From the NCBI GenBank assembly GCA_034506335.1, contig JAPDPR010000003.1, forward strand, positions 80,001 to 140,764: a DNA stretch of 60,764 nucleotides, given 5' to 3'. Positions 33,826 to 41,611 of the stretch are shown here, piece by piece. The stretch's first letter is position 1. Every line of letters starts with the position of its first letter. The translations under genes were made by a program, and so were the position numbers. A model generated the notes under the pieces. It did not search any database and was not told where the DNA came from. It saw only the letters and a list, made by a program, of their open reading frames with translations. This stretch comes from a candidate division KSB1 bacterium. Lineage in GTDB: Bacteria > Zhuqueibacterota > Zhuqueibacteria > JANLFK01 > Oleimicrobiaceae.

Positions 33826-34893
33826 GTGCTGTCCCGTCGTGAATTTCTCGCCGCCTGTACGGGGCTTTGCTTCGCTCATCTGGGGAAAGCGAGCGCGTCC
33901 GTCTTCTCACTGGTGGGGCCGAAGGCCTGGAAGGAAAGCTCCTCCAGCGAAGAGCGCATACAGACGTGGGAGCCCGCTTACCTCAAGCTCCACCGCAGCG
34001 GCGAACTACGGGAGCGGGGCGAAAAACTGTGGGAGGTCATGCGAAGCTGCCAGCTGTGTCCCCGACAGTGCCGCGTCAATCGGCTGGAGGGTAGCAGGGG
34101 CTTCTGCCGTGCCTCTGCGCAGTTGGAGATCGCCTCCTTTCATCCGCACTTTGGCGAGGAGCGGCCGCTGGTGGGAAAAGGTGGCTCGGGGACGATCTTC
34201 TTCACCAATTGTGGTTTGCGCTGTGTTTTTTGCATCAACTGGCAGATAAGCCAGGAGGGCGAGGGAGAGGTCAAAGAGATTGCCGAGTTGGCGCAAATGA
34301 TGTTGCGGCTGCAGAAGATGGGGTGCCACAACATTAACTTGGTGACACCCACCCACTATACGCCGCACATCGTCCGCGCCGTGGATCTTGCTGCGGCCAA
34401 AGGCTTGCGTGTGCCTCTGGTGTACAACACATGCGGCTGGGAGCGTGTGGAGATTCTGCAGCAATTGGATGGCATCGTGGATATCTACCTGCCTGACTTT
34501 AAGTACGCCAGCGGGGCGATGGCAGCAAAGTACTCCTCTGGCGCGGCGAGTTACCCGGAGGTGACCAAGGCGGCACTTTTGGAGATGCACCGCCAGGTGG
34601 GGGTGGCTCATCCCGGCCCTGATGGCCTGATGCGCAGGGGGCTCATGATCCGCCACCTGGTGATGCCCAATCGCGTGGCAGGGACCAAAGAGGTAGTGGA
34701 GTGGATCGCTACGCATTTGCCCAAGGATACATACGTTAACATCATGTCCCAGTACCGGCCGATGTACAAGGCCTTTTCCTATCCGGAGATCGCGCGGCGG
34801 CTCACCGTTGATGAATACCGAGAGGCGGTGACCTGGGCACGCGAGGCTGGTCTCACCAATCTGGACATTCAGGGCTTCGCGGGTGTGGAGTAA
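33826..34893 (+). CDS. Radical SAM protein of the PflX type (COG1313) with Tat signal
   Basis: The 355-residue protein has the radical SAM motif C129-GLR-C133-VF-C136 and an N-terminal cysteine set (C75, C78, C82, C94; CQLCPRQCR...GFCRA) typical of the PflX branch of the PFL-activase-like family. It begins with a near-perfect twin-arginine signal, SRREFLAAC, followed by a mildly hydrophobic stretch ending in ASA. The SAM chemistry is normally cytosolic, so export would be unusual. The GTG at 33826, with GGAGG eight bases upstream, is preferred over a GTG at 33817 that lies within the ribosome site. It lacks the extra ferredoxin domain of hydroxyproline-dehydratase activases. Substrate unknown. 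Confidence 0.87.
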   Translation: MLSRREFLAACTGLCFAHLGKASASVFSLVGPKAWKESSSSEERIQTWEPAYLKLHRSGELRERGEKLWEVMRSCQLCPRQCRVNRLEGSRGFCRASAQLEIASFHPHFGEERPLVGKGGSGTIFFTNCGLRCVFCINWQISQEGEGEVKEIAELAQMMLRLQKMGCHNINLVTPTHYTPHIVRAVDLAAAKGLRVPLVYNTCGWERVEILQQLDGIVDIYLPDFKYASGAMAAKYSSGAASYPEVTKAALLEMHRQVGVAHPGPDGLMRRGLMIRHLVMPNRVAGTKEVVEWIATHLPKDTYVNIMSQYRPMYKAFSYPEIARRLTVDEYREAVTWAREAGLTNLDIQGFAGVE

Positions 34894-34938
34894 GCCTCCG
34901 TCGATGCCAGGTGCGAGGTCGCCGAGAAGGAGTGAGCG

Positions 34939-35955
34939 GTGATTGGTCCTGACCTTTGGTGGCTCTATAGGCAGATGCTTCGCAGCAGGCGTTTTGAGGA
35001 AGCGGTCAAGCGCCTGTGGGAGCAGGGCCGCATCTCGGGCGAGATGCACCTGGGTGTGGGGGAGGAAGGTGTGGCCGCAGGCGTGGTTGCCCACCTGAGT
35101 GAGGGCGATGCGCTGCTGCTGGACCACCGTGGTACGCCGCCCTTGGTAATGCGCGGCGTGGATTTGGTGAGTTTGTTGCGCGAGATGCTGGGCGACCCCC
35201 GCGGACTGTGTGGTGGCAGAGGTGGACATATGCACCTCTTCTCCAAAGAACGCCTGATTGCCAGTACGGGCATCGTGGGCGCCACGGCTCCCTTGGCCTT
35301 GGGCTTTGCACTCGCTGCCCTGTTCTTACGCCCCGGGGCCATTGCCGTAGCCTTTTTCGGCGACGGCGCTATGAACCAGGGGATGCTGCTGGAGTCTTTC
35401 AACTTGGCTGTGGCGTGGAAGCTGCCGGTTCTTTTTGTGTGCAAGCGAAATGAGTGGGCCATTACCACCCGCACCGCGGCTGTGACCGGTGGAGAGCTGG
35501 CACAGAGGGCCCAGGGATTCGGGATGCCGGTGTCGGAGGTGGATGGGAGCGACGTGGAGGCGGTTTGGCAGGCGGCCGACCACGCCATCGGCCACTGCCG
35601 GCATGGCCGGGGCCCCTACTTCCTTCTGGCCACCTGCCCGCGCCTGGAGGGTCATTTCTTAGGTGATGCGCTTGTGCGGGTGGTGCGTGAACCGGGTACA
35701 GCTTTGCGTGAGGTGCTGCCGCCTACCCTTCGCGCCGTCTCTGGCAGGAAAGGTGCGGGCGTTGGGGAGCGGGCCGACGCGCTGCGCGCGCTCCTCGGCA
35801 TCATTGGCAAGACCGCTGCGCCTGGCCTCCGGCATCCGCGCGACCCGCTGCGCAAGGCTCGGGCAAAACTCGCCGGGGACCAGGAGCGTCTGCGCAGGAC
35901 GGAGGCAGAAGTAGAAGAAGAAATCCGAACCGTCCTCAGGGCGGCGGAGGTGTAG
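34939..35955 (+). CDS. 2-oxoacid (pyruvate/acetoin-type) dehydrogenase E1 component, alpha subunit
   Basis: The 338-residue thiamine-diphosphate enzyme subunit shows the E1-alpha pattern: RRFEEAVKRLWEQG near the start, the GGRGGHMHLF block, and the TPP/Mg motif GDGAMNQGMLLESFNLA. It should decarboxylate a 2-oxoacid such as pyruvate, or acetoin, and pass the acyl group to a lipoyl E2. The tail after about residue 260 is shorter and more variable than in typical E1-alpha. The GTG start has AAGGAG about seven bases upstream. The beta subunit follows 4 bp later; no E2 or E3 gene is present in the window. Confidence 0.88.
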   Translation: MIGPDLWWLYRQMLRSRRFEEAVKRLWEQGRISGEMHLGVGEEGVAAGVVAHLSEGDALLLDHRGTPPLVMRGVDLVSLLREMLGDPRGLCGGRGGHMHLFSKERLIASTGIVGATAPLALGFALAALFLRPGAIAVAFFGDGAMNQGMLLESFNLAVAWKLPVLFVCKRNEWAITTRTAAVTGGELAQRAQGFGMPVSEVDGSDVEAVWQAADHAIGHCRHGRGPYFLLATCPRLEGHFLGDALVRVVREPGTALREVLPPTLRAVSGRKGAGVGERADALRALLGIIGKTAAPGLRHPRDPLRKARAKLAGDQERLRRTEAEVEEEIRTVLRAAEV

Positions 35956-35959
35956 GCAG

Positions 35960-36985
35960 ATGGCGAGGTCGCCAAATAGACAGATCGGCTTCTCGGAGGC
36001 CGTGGATGCAGCCTTGGCTCAGGCCATGGCCGATGACGAGCGCATCATCCTTATCGGCGAGGATGTGCACACCCTGCATCTGGAGCTGTTTGTCCGCTTC
36101 GGCGAGCGGCGGGTGCGGGCTGCGCCCATCAGCGAAGCCGCCTTTGTGGGCGCGGCAGTGGGAGCCGCGATGGCGGGATTGCGCCCAGTGGTGGAGGTGA
36201 TGCTCATTGATTTCGTGGCCGTGGCGGCCGACGCCTTGGTCAATCATGCCGCCAAGGTGGAGGCCATGTCAGGCGGGGCCTGGCAAGTGCCACTGGTGGT
36301 GCGCGCCACTTGCGGGGGCGGGTATGGTGACGGTGGGCAGCACGAACAGAGCCTCTGGGGGTGGTTGGCCCACATTCCAGGGCTGGCCGTGGTGGTCCCC
36401 GCTACTGCGGAAGATGCAGGAGGCCTGCTGTTGGGGGCGCTGGACTACGGCAGACCTGTGGTATTCCTGGAACATAAGATGCTATCGGAAAAGTGGCTGG
36501 AGTTCTTAGGGACGGGGGGCCGCTCCACCGTGCACTTTGACCTGCCAGCAGCAGGGGTGCGCGGCAAGGCGCCGCGACGGTGGAAAGCAATCCCCTTGGG
36601 ACAGGCACTAGTTCGCCGCCAGGGCAGTGACCTCACTATCGCCACGCTGGCGCTGGGTGTGCACCAGGCCTTGCAGGCGGCGGAGGTTTTGGCTGCGCAG
36701 GGCATCTCAGCGGGTGTCATTGATCTCAGGTGCGTCAACCCGCTTGACCGCCACACGGTTTGCCAAGAAGTGCGGCGCTCCGGGAGGCTGCTGGTGGTTG
36801 ACGAAGACTACCGAGACTGTGGGCTCTCCGGCGAACTTGCGGCCACAGTCCTCGAGGCGGGGTTGGATGTTCGTTTCGCCCGCGTCTGTACCGCCCAGAC
36901 CATCCCGTATGCGCGGGCCATGGAGGCCGAGACGCTGCCCAACGTGGAGAAGATTGTCGCAGCGGCCCAGGCCCTCCTGGCGTGA
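35960..36985 (+). CDS. 2-oxoacid dehydrogenase E1 component, beta subunit
   Basis: The 341-residue protein has the transketolase pyrimidine-binding and C-terminal domains of E1-beta: SEAVDAALAQAMADDERIILIGEDV, the RAAPISEAAFVGAAVGAAMAGLRPVVEVML region, and the C-terminal VIDLRCVNPLD motif. It pairs with the alpha subunit just upstream (4-bp gap, GGAGG nine bases before the ATG). The substrate cannot be told from sequence. In a strict anaerobe, where pyruvate is usually handled by ferredoxin oxidoreductase, such an E1 may serve branched-chain or acetoin metabolism. Confidence 0.9.
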   Translation: MARSPNRQIGFSEAVDAALAQAMADDERIILIGEDVHTLHLELFVRFGERRVRAAPISEAAFVGAAVGAAMAGLRPVVEVMLIDFVAVAADALVNHAAKVEAMSGGAWQVPLVVRATCGGGYGDGGQHEQSLWGWLAHIPGLAVVVPATAEDAGGLLLGALDYGRPVVFLEHKMLSEKWLEFLGTGGRSTVHFDLPAAGVRGKAPRRWKAIPLGQALVRRQGSDLTIATLALGVHQALQAAEVLAAQGISAGVIDLRCVNPLDRHTVCQEVRRSGRLLVVDEDYRDCGLSGELAATVLEAGLDVRFARVCTAQTIPYARAMEAETLPNVEKIVAAAQALLA

Positions 36986-37067
36986 GGCGGAGGCCAGGGC
37001 TTGAGTGCTATCCTGGCAGCAGTGCCCGCTGCGCGCCCGGGTGACGGAAAAACCGAAGAGGAGGCTC

Positions 37068-37613
37068 ATGAACAACGTCCATCGCATCGACGTGCCGACT
37101 GTCCTGGGCGAGGTGAAATTGGTATGGCAGGAGGAAGATGGGTCACATCGCGTGCTGAGGATCTTTCTCCCCGGGATGGAGCAGGAGGTGCAAAACCTTT
37201 ATCCCACTGCCCTGCCCGCGCACTGTGCAGAGGTGGACGATTTGGCGGAGGGCATCCAGCGGTTCTTAAGCGGGGAAGCGCTGCAATTGCCACTGGAGGC
37301 GCTGGCGCTCGACCGTTGCCCTGTATTTCAGCAAAAAGTGTTGCGTGCGGATTGGTGTATCCCGCGTGGCTGGGTAAGCACTTATGGGCGGGTAGCAAAG
37401 CATCTGGGTCAGCCAGGTGGCGCGCGCGCAGTGGGCAGGGCCTTGGCTACAAACCCCTTTCCCATCGTCATCCCTTGCCATCGCGTCGTTGGGGCTGACG
37501 GCCGCCTGTGCGGATTCGGCGGCGGGATGGCCATGAAACGCGTCCTGTTGGAGCTTGAAGGCGTCAGCTTCGATCACGACGGCAGAGTGGTGATGGAGCG
37601 AGTTTACTACTGA
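37068..37613 (+). CDS. ogt: Methylated-DNA--[protein]-cysteine S-methyltransferase
   Basis: The 181-residue protein has the catalytic IPCHRVVG motif with acceptor cysteine C137, preceded by the helix-turn-helix region GWVSTYGRVAKHLGQPGGARAVG and followed by LCGFGGGMAMK. It repairs O6-alkylguanine by moving the alkyl group to its own cysteine. GAGGAGG before the ATG at 37068 marks the start; upstream in-frame codons are not coding. The N-terminal domain is short and diverged. It is followed 43 bp later by a metallo-beta-lactamase-fold gene. Confidence 0.9.
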   Translation: MNNVHRIDVPTVLGEVKLVWQEEDGSHRVLRIFLPGMEQEVQNLYPTALPAHCAEVDDLAEGIQRFLSGEALQLPLEALALDRCPVFQQKVLRADWCIPRGWVSTYGRVAKHLGQPGGARAVGRALATNPFPIVIPCHRVVGADGRLCGFGGGMAMKRVLLELEGVSFDHDGRVVMERVYY

Positions 37614-37656
37614 GTCCGAACAGCTTTGCATGTATGTCGCTGAGGAGAGTCCGAGA

Positions 37657-38532
37657 ATGGTCATCCGCTGTTGGGGCGCACGGGGGTCTATCCCTGTATC
37701 CGGGAGCGAATACCTGCGCTTCGGCGGGAGCACCACGTGCTTAGAGCTCCGCAGTGCCGAAGGCCACACGCTCATTGTAGACGCTGGTTCCGGCATTCGG
37801 CGCCTGGGCCACCAACTCCTGACGCGGGGCGAGAAGCGCTATCACCTGTTCCTTACCCACACGCACCTTGACCACGTGATGGGCCTCCCCTTCTTCCGGC
37901 CTGTCTATGACAGTGAGGTCACCCTGGACATCTATGGCTGCCCCTTTACCCATAACTCGATGCAAGATCTCCTGTCCGAGACACTCCGAGCCCCAACGTT
38001 TCCCGTGGACTTACGTGCATTCAAGGCGCACATTTCTTACCATAGCCTGGATGCCACACCCCTTGCCATTGGTGGCGTGACAATCCGCACCATCTACCTC
38101 AGCCATCCGAACCGAGGCGTGGGGTACAGGTTTGAGGAAGGGGGACATGTACTGATCTTTCTTACGGACAATGAGCTGGCCTTTCGGCACCCCGGCGGGC
38201 TGAGCTTCGACGACTACGCAGAAGCATGCGCTCGTGCGGACTTGCTCATTCACGACGCGGAGTTCACTCCGGAAGAATACGTGGTGACACGTCGGTGGGG
38301 GCACTCTACCTACACCGACGCGCTCCGTCTGGCAATGGCGGCCAAGGTAAAAGCATTTGGCCTCTTCCACCACAATCAGGACCGCACCGACCACGCACTG
38401 GAGCAGATCGTGGAAGAGTGTCGGCGAGCCGTCCGCGATGAAGAACCGCACCTGTCCTGCTTTGCGGTGTATGAGGGGATGGAGCTGACGCTGGGCGCCC
38501 CAGCCACGGCCCTCCCTGAAGTCGGGGGATGA
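37657..38532 (+). CDS. Metallo-beta-lactamase-fold hydrolase (PhnP/RNase Z-like)
   Basis: The 291-residue protein has MVIRCWGARGSIPV at the start, the zinc motif H68-T-H70-L-D72-H73, a later FLTDNE aspartate and GHSTYTDAL and LFHHNQDR histidines. This is the layout of the COG1235-type phosphodiesterase group. The natural substrate could be a cyclic nucleotide or another phosphodiester, but that is not fixed by the motifs. The ATG at 37657 is preferred over 37630 because it begins at the first beta strand and has GAGGAG upstream. Confidence 0.85.
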   Translation: MVIRCWGARGSIPVSGSEYLRFGGSTTCLELRSAEGHTLIVDAGSGIRRLGHQLLTRGEKRYHLFLTHTHLDHVMGLPFFRPVYDSEVTLDIYGCPFTHNSMQDLLSETLRAPTFPVDLRAFKAHISYHSLDATPLAIGGVTIRTIYLSHPNRGVGYRFEEGGHVLIFLTDNELAFRHPGGLSFDDYAEACARADLLIHDAEFTPEEYVVTRRWGHSTYTDALRLAMAAKVKAFGLFHHNQDRTDHALEQIVEECRRAVRDEEPHLSCFAVYEGMELTLGAPATALPEVGG

Positions 38533-38998
38533 CCCATACAGGGCGCGACAAGGCACTCCTCGTCACGGAGGCGCTTCTTGCTAAAGCAAGGAGCTTCTTC
38601 ACGAGGCGCAGTCCCATGTTCGGCAGCTAGAGTGGGTTCCCGGAGGAAAACTGCTTCGCCAGTTGGGGTGCTCGAGGCGGCAAGTGTTGTTTTCCCCCCT
38701 TCAAACTGACAGGCGGGGAGCCCCCTCGCGGGACACCGTGGCGGGTGCGGAACCTGGCGGCGTGCATTGGGACACGGGGACGCAACGAGGTGTAGCGGGT
38801 CGTGCTCGGCCGGCCGTCGATGCGCCCCGGGCGGGTGGAGATGAAGCTTTGGCAGCCTCGACTATCGTCAATATGCGAAGTCTTCACGCGATTCTTGGGG
38901 CGCTGGACCCTCCACGATGACTACGCCAGTCTGTAGTCTCTGCGCGGCCCTTGACTGTTCAGGGCATGCCAAGATACAGAGGCAGCTGAGGAGTGTTT
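38533..38998 (+). other. Intergenic region without a convincing gene
   Basis: These 466 bases hold only short frames that look random. A 14-base palindrome CTTGCTAAAGCAAG lies near 38575-38588 and could be part of a hairpin or operator. TTGACT at about 38951 lies 48 bp before the next gene and might be a -35 box, but no good -10 follows. No RNA family was recognised. Confidence 0.3.
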
Positions 38999-39829
38999 AT
39001 GGGCGAAGATCGGATCGGGCAGTTCAAGAGAGAAAGAGATCACCTGAACCGCATTGTGATGAAGTACGCTGGGCTGGCAACCAAGCGCTTCTACAGCCTG
39101 GACGCGCAGGTATATCGCCCGGGAGTGCTGCCGGCGCGGACAAAGGAGCTGCTGGGGCTGGTCGCCTCGCTAGTGCTGCGCTGCGATGACTGCGTCACCT
39201 ATCATCTGATTCGATGTCACGAGGAGAAGGTGACCAGCGAGGAGGTAGAAGAAGCCCTGGCCATCGGCCTGGTGGTGGGCGGGTCCATCACCATACCCCA
39301 TCTGCGGCGGGCGTTCCGCACCTGGGACGAGCTGCACCAATCATCGACCAGCCGGAGTTCGGTCGCTCTGCCCGCGCACTATGCGGCCCTGCTCCGGACC
39401 ATAGCCAGCATCGTGCAGTGGCCCTCCGGGCGTGAGCAGAAGCTCCAGGCGATCTGCACCATGCTCAAGGAGCAGGTGCGCCATTTTGACTGGGTGGGGT
39501 TCTACTTGGTGGAAGGCAGCAGTGACTGGCTTGTGCTTGGCCCGTTTGCCGGCGCGCCCACCGAACACGTGCGCATTCCGTTTGGGAAGGGGGTCTGTGG
39601 TCAAGCGGCAGCACAACGGAGGACTGTGGTCGTCCAGGACGTGAGCAAGGAGGAGAACTACCTGGCGTGCAGTCTTGAGGTCAAGTCGGAAATCGTTGTG
39701 CCTTTGATGAAGGGTGAACAGGTGTTGGGGGAGCTGGACATCGATTCCCACACGTTGGCGGCCTTCACTGAGGAGGATAGACGTTTTTTGGAAGAGGTGT
39801 GTCAGGTGCTCGTTCCGTTGTGGGACTGA
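38999..39829 (+). CDS. Fusion of AhpD-like (carboxymuconolactone decarboxylase) domain with free methionine-(R)-sulfoxide reductase GAF domain
   Basis: The 276-residue protein joins two redox modules. Residues about 20-115 are an AhpD/CMD domain with the thiol motif C62-DD-C65-VTY-H69. Residues about 125-275 are a GAF domain of the fRMsr type (FDWVGFYLV, LGPFAGAPTEHVRIPFGKGVCGQ, YLACSLEVKSEIVVPL). C200 and C224 keep the 24-residue spacing of E. coli fRMsr C94 and C118; the third cysteine, C84, is replaced (H190). fRMsr reduces free methionine-R-sulfoxide. The CxxC domain may act as its built-in reductant, which is my inference. GAGGAG five bases before ATG 38999 supports the start. Confidence 0.85.
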   Translation: MGEDRIGQFKRERDHLNRIVMKYAGLATKRFYSLDAQVYRPGVLPARTKELLGLVASLVLRCDDCVTYHLIRCHEEKVTSEEVEEALAIGLVVGGSITIPHLRRAFRTWDELHQSSTSRSSVALPAHYAALLRTIASIVQWPSGREQKLQAICTMLKEQVRHFDWVGFYLVEGSSDWLVLGPFAGAPTEHVRIPFGKGVCGQAAAQRRTVVVQDVSKEENYLACSLEVKSEIVVPLMKGEQVLGELDIDSHTLAAFTEEDRRFLEEVCQVLVPLWD

Positions 39830-39874
39830 ACCGGCGAGGGCAGTGAGCTAAGCAGTGGACTTGGATCATTCGGC

Positions 39875-41548
39875 ATGAATTCCTTTTCGAATAGAGCGGT
39901 GCAAGGCCTCTTTTTAGGCCTGTCCGCGTGGCTAGGGCTTGTGTTTCGCGTGGGGCCGGCTGCGGGACAGGGGGCTCTCCTGCTTATGGGTGGCGGCGAC
40001 GATCGAGGTTCCTGGGCATACCCTGTGTTCCGCTGGTTTGTGCAGCAGGCCGATTCGGGCAAAATCATCAATATCGATGTGGACGAAACGGCGGCCAGCT
40101 ACGCAGCAACGTTCAGGTCGTGGGGGGCTGCAGCCACCAGTCACCCGCTCCAGATCGCCACGCGCGCCCAGGCTAACGACTCGGCAGTCTATCGTGAGCT
40201 TGCCTCGGCCTCGGGCATTTTCATAGAAGGCGGTGACCAATGGGACTACGTGTCCACCTGGAAGGGCACTCTGGTGGAACGCGCCATCGAAGAGGTCTTT
40301 GCCCGTGGCGGGGTCATCGGAGGGACCAGCGCCGGACTCGCGGTGCTGGGCGAGGTAGTCTTCGACGCTGCTTACGGCACGGCATACCCCGAATACGCGG
40401 CTTATGACCCCTACTACTCTCGTCTGCACTTTACCGATGACTTTCTGGACATTCTTCCGAACGTGCTGACCGATTCCCACTTCCAGACTCGTGCGCGCCT
40501 TGGGAGGCTGGTGCCCATGTTGGCCCGGCGCATTCAGGACCATGGGCAGACGGATCTGCTGGCCATCGGTGTCGATGAGAAGACCGCCTTGTGCGTCAAT
40601 CCTGACATGACGGCGATTGTTTACGGCCTCGGTTCGGTGACCTTTCTTCATGCGGGACATGATTCGCGCATCGTGTGCCGGCCAGGCCGCCCGGTGACGT
40701 TCACCGACATCCGCTTTGACCAACTGGTGGATGGCGCCGTCTACGACCTGGCCACACGCACCCTGCGTGAACCTGGTCCCTACCTGCGCGCACTGTCCGA
40801 GCCTTACACGAGGGGGACCTTTGTGCCCCTGGTCCTTTACGGGGCGGCCGATAGCACCGCGGAGCTGGGCCAAGTGGTAATCAGCAACCTGACCACCGGC
40901 GAGAATAATGCTTTCTATGGCCGACTTCTTCAGGTGCCAGGCCGTGGACTTGTACCCCAGACGGTGATCATGCCGCACCTGTGGACTAGCCGCGCCTATG
41001 CGCCAAATCGTCTCGTAGGTGGCGAGTGGGGCGTTGCCACGAACCCTCGGTGCACAGGGCTTTTTCTTGCCGACAACAGCGTGTGTACCCTGTCCGCTGA
41101 GGGTATCATGACGGTCGAAGGCCTGGCGTACGTGTTGGATATTTCAATCGCTACGCATGCAGGCGTGTCCCCAGGCACCAATGTGCCGGGCATTGTGGGC
41201 GCCAGGCTCCACTTCCTGGCAAGCGGTGACCAATACGACTTGGCTAACCAGCGGGCGGTGAGTCCTGTTGAGCCAGGGAGGCACATTCCGCGGACTCATC
41301 TGATAGCGCATAGCTTCCCCAATCCCTTCGCAGGTACTGCCACTTTTGAGTACTTCGTGCCGATGCCAGGCCACGTGCGATTGGACATTTTCAACCTCTG
41401 CGGGCAAACGGTGGAAGTACTGGTCGACGAGCTCGTTACGTCCGGCTGGCACCGGGTGCAGTGGCGGTCCTCTCTCCCTGCTGGCCTATACCTGTACCGT
41501 CTCACGACCCAGACCGGCTGTGTGCAGGGCAAATGTGTGTCCAAGTGA
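39875..41548 (+). CDS. Exported cyanophycinase-like S51 peptidase with sorting domain
   Basis: The 557-residue protein has a signal peptide (about 1-32) and an S51 peptidase domain with GGGDDRG, FIEGGDQWDY and the nucleophile serine in GGTSAGLAVLGE, as in cyanophycinase and peptidase E. A C-terminal sorting/FlgD-like domain begins at AHSFPNPFAGTATFEY and ends in AGLYLYRLT. Cyanophycinases degrade the aspartate-arginine polymer cyanophycin or isoaspartyl dipeptides; the exported form suggests scavenging of outside polymer. The ribosome site before the ATG is poor, so the start is a little uncertain. Confidence 0.85.
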   Translation: MNSFSNRAVQGLFLGLSAWLGLVFRVGPAAGQGALLLMGGGDDRGSWAYPVFRWFVQQADSGKIINIDVDETAASYAATFRSWGAAATSHPLQIATRAQANDSAVYRELASASGIFIEGGDQWDYVSTWKGTLVERAIEEVFARGGVIGGTSAGLAVLGEVVFDAAYGTAYPEYAAYDPYYSRLHFTDDFLDILPNVLTDSHFQTRARLGRLVPMLARRIQDHGQTDLLAIGVDEKTALCVNPDMTAIVYGLGSVTFLHAGHDSRIVCRPGRPVTFTDIRFDQLVDGAVYDLATRTLREPGPYLRALSEPYTRGTFVPLVLYGAADSTAELGQVVISNLTTGENNAFYGRLLQVPGRGLVPQTVIMPHLWTSRAYAPNRLVGGEWGVATNPRCTGLFLADNSVCTLSAEGIMTVEGLAYVLDISIATHAGVSPGTNVPGIVGARLHFLASGDQYDLANQRAVSPVEPGRHIPRTHLIAHSFPNPFAGTATFEYFVPMPGHVRLDIFNLCGQTVEVLVDELVTSGWHRVQWRSSLPAGLYLYRLTTQTGCVQGKCVSK

Positions 41549-41611
41549 GTGGGCACGGTGTGGAACACCCACGCCAAGATCAATCGTATGCCCAGAATGG
41601 ATTGAGCGAAG

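Noticed and set aside
33826..34893. PflX-like radical SAM protein as the activase of the hydroxyproline dehydratase
   Set aside because: Far away on the other strand, carries a Tat signal and lacks the additional ferredoxin clusters of known activases of this class.
38533..38998. Several open frames of 60-90 codons
   Set aside because: No ribosome sites, no family resemblance, mutually overlapping; typical of GC-rich non-coding sequence.
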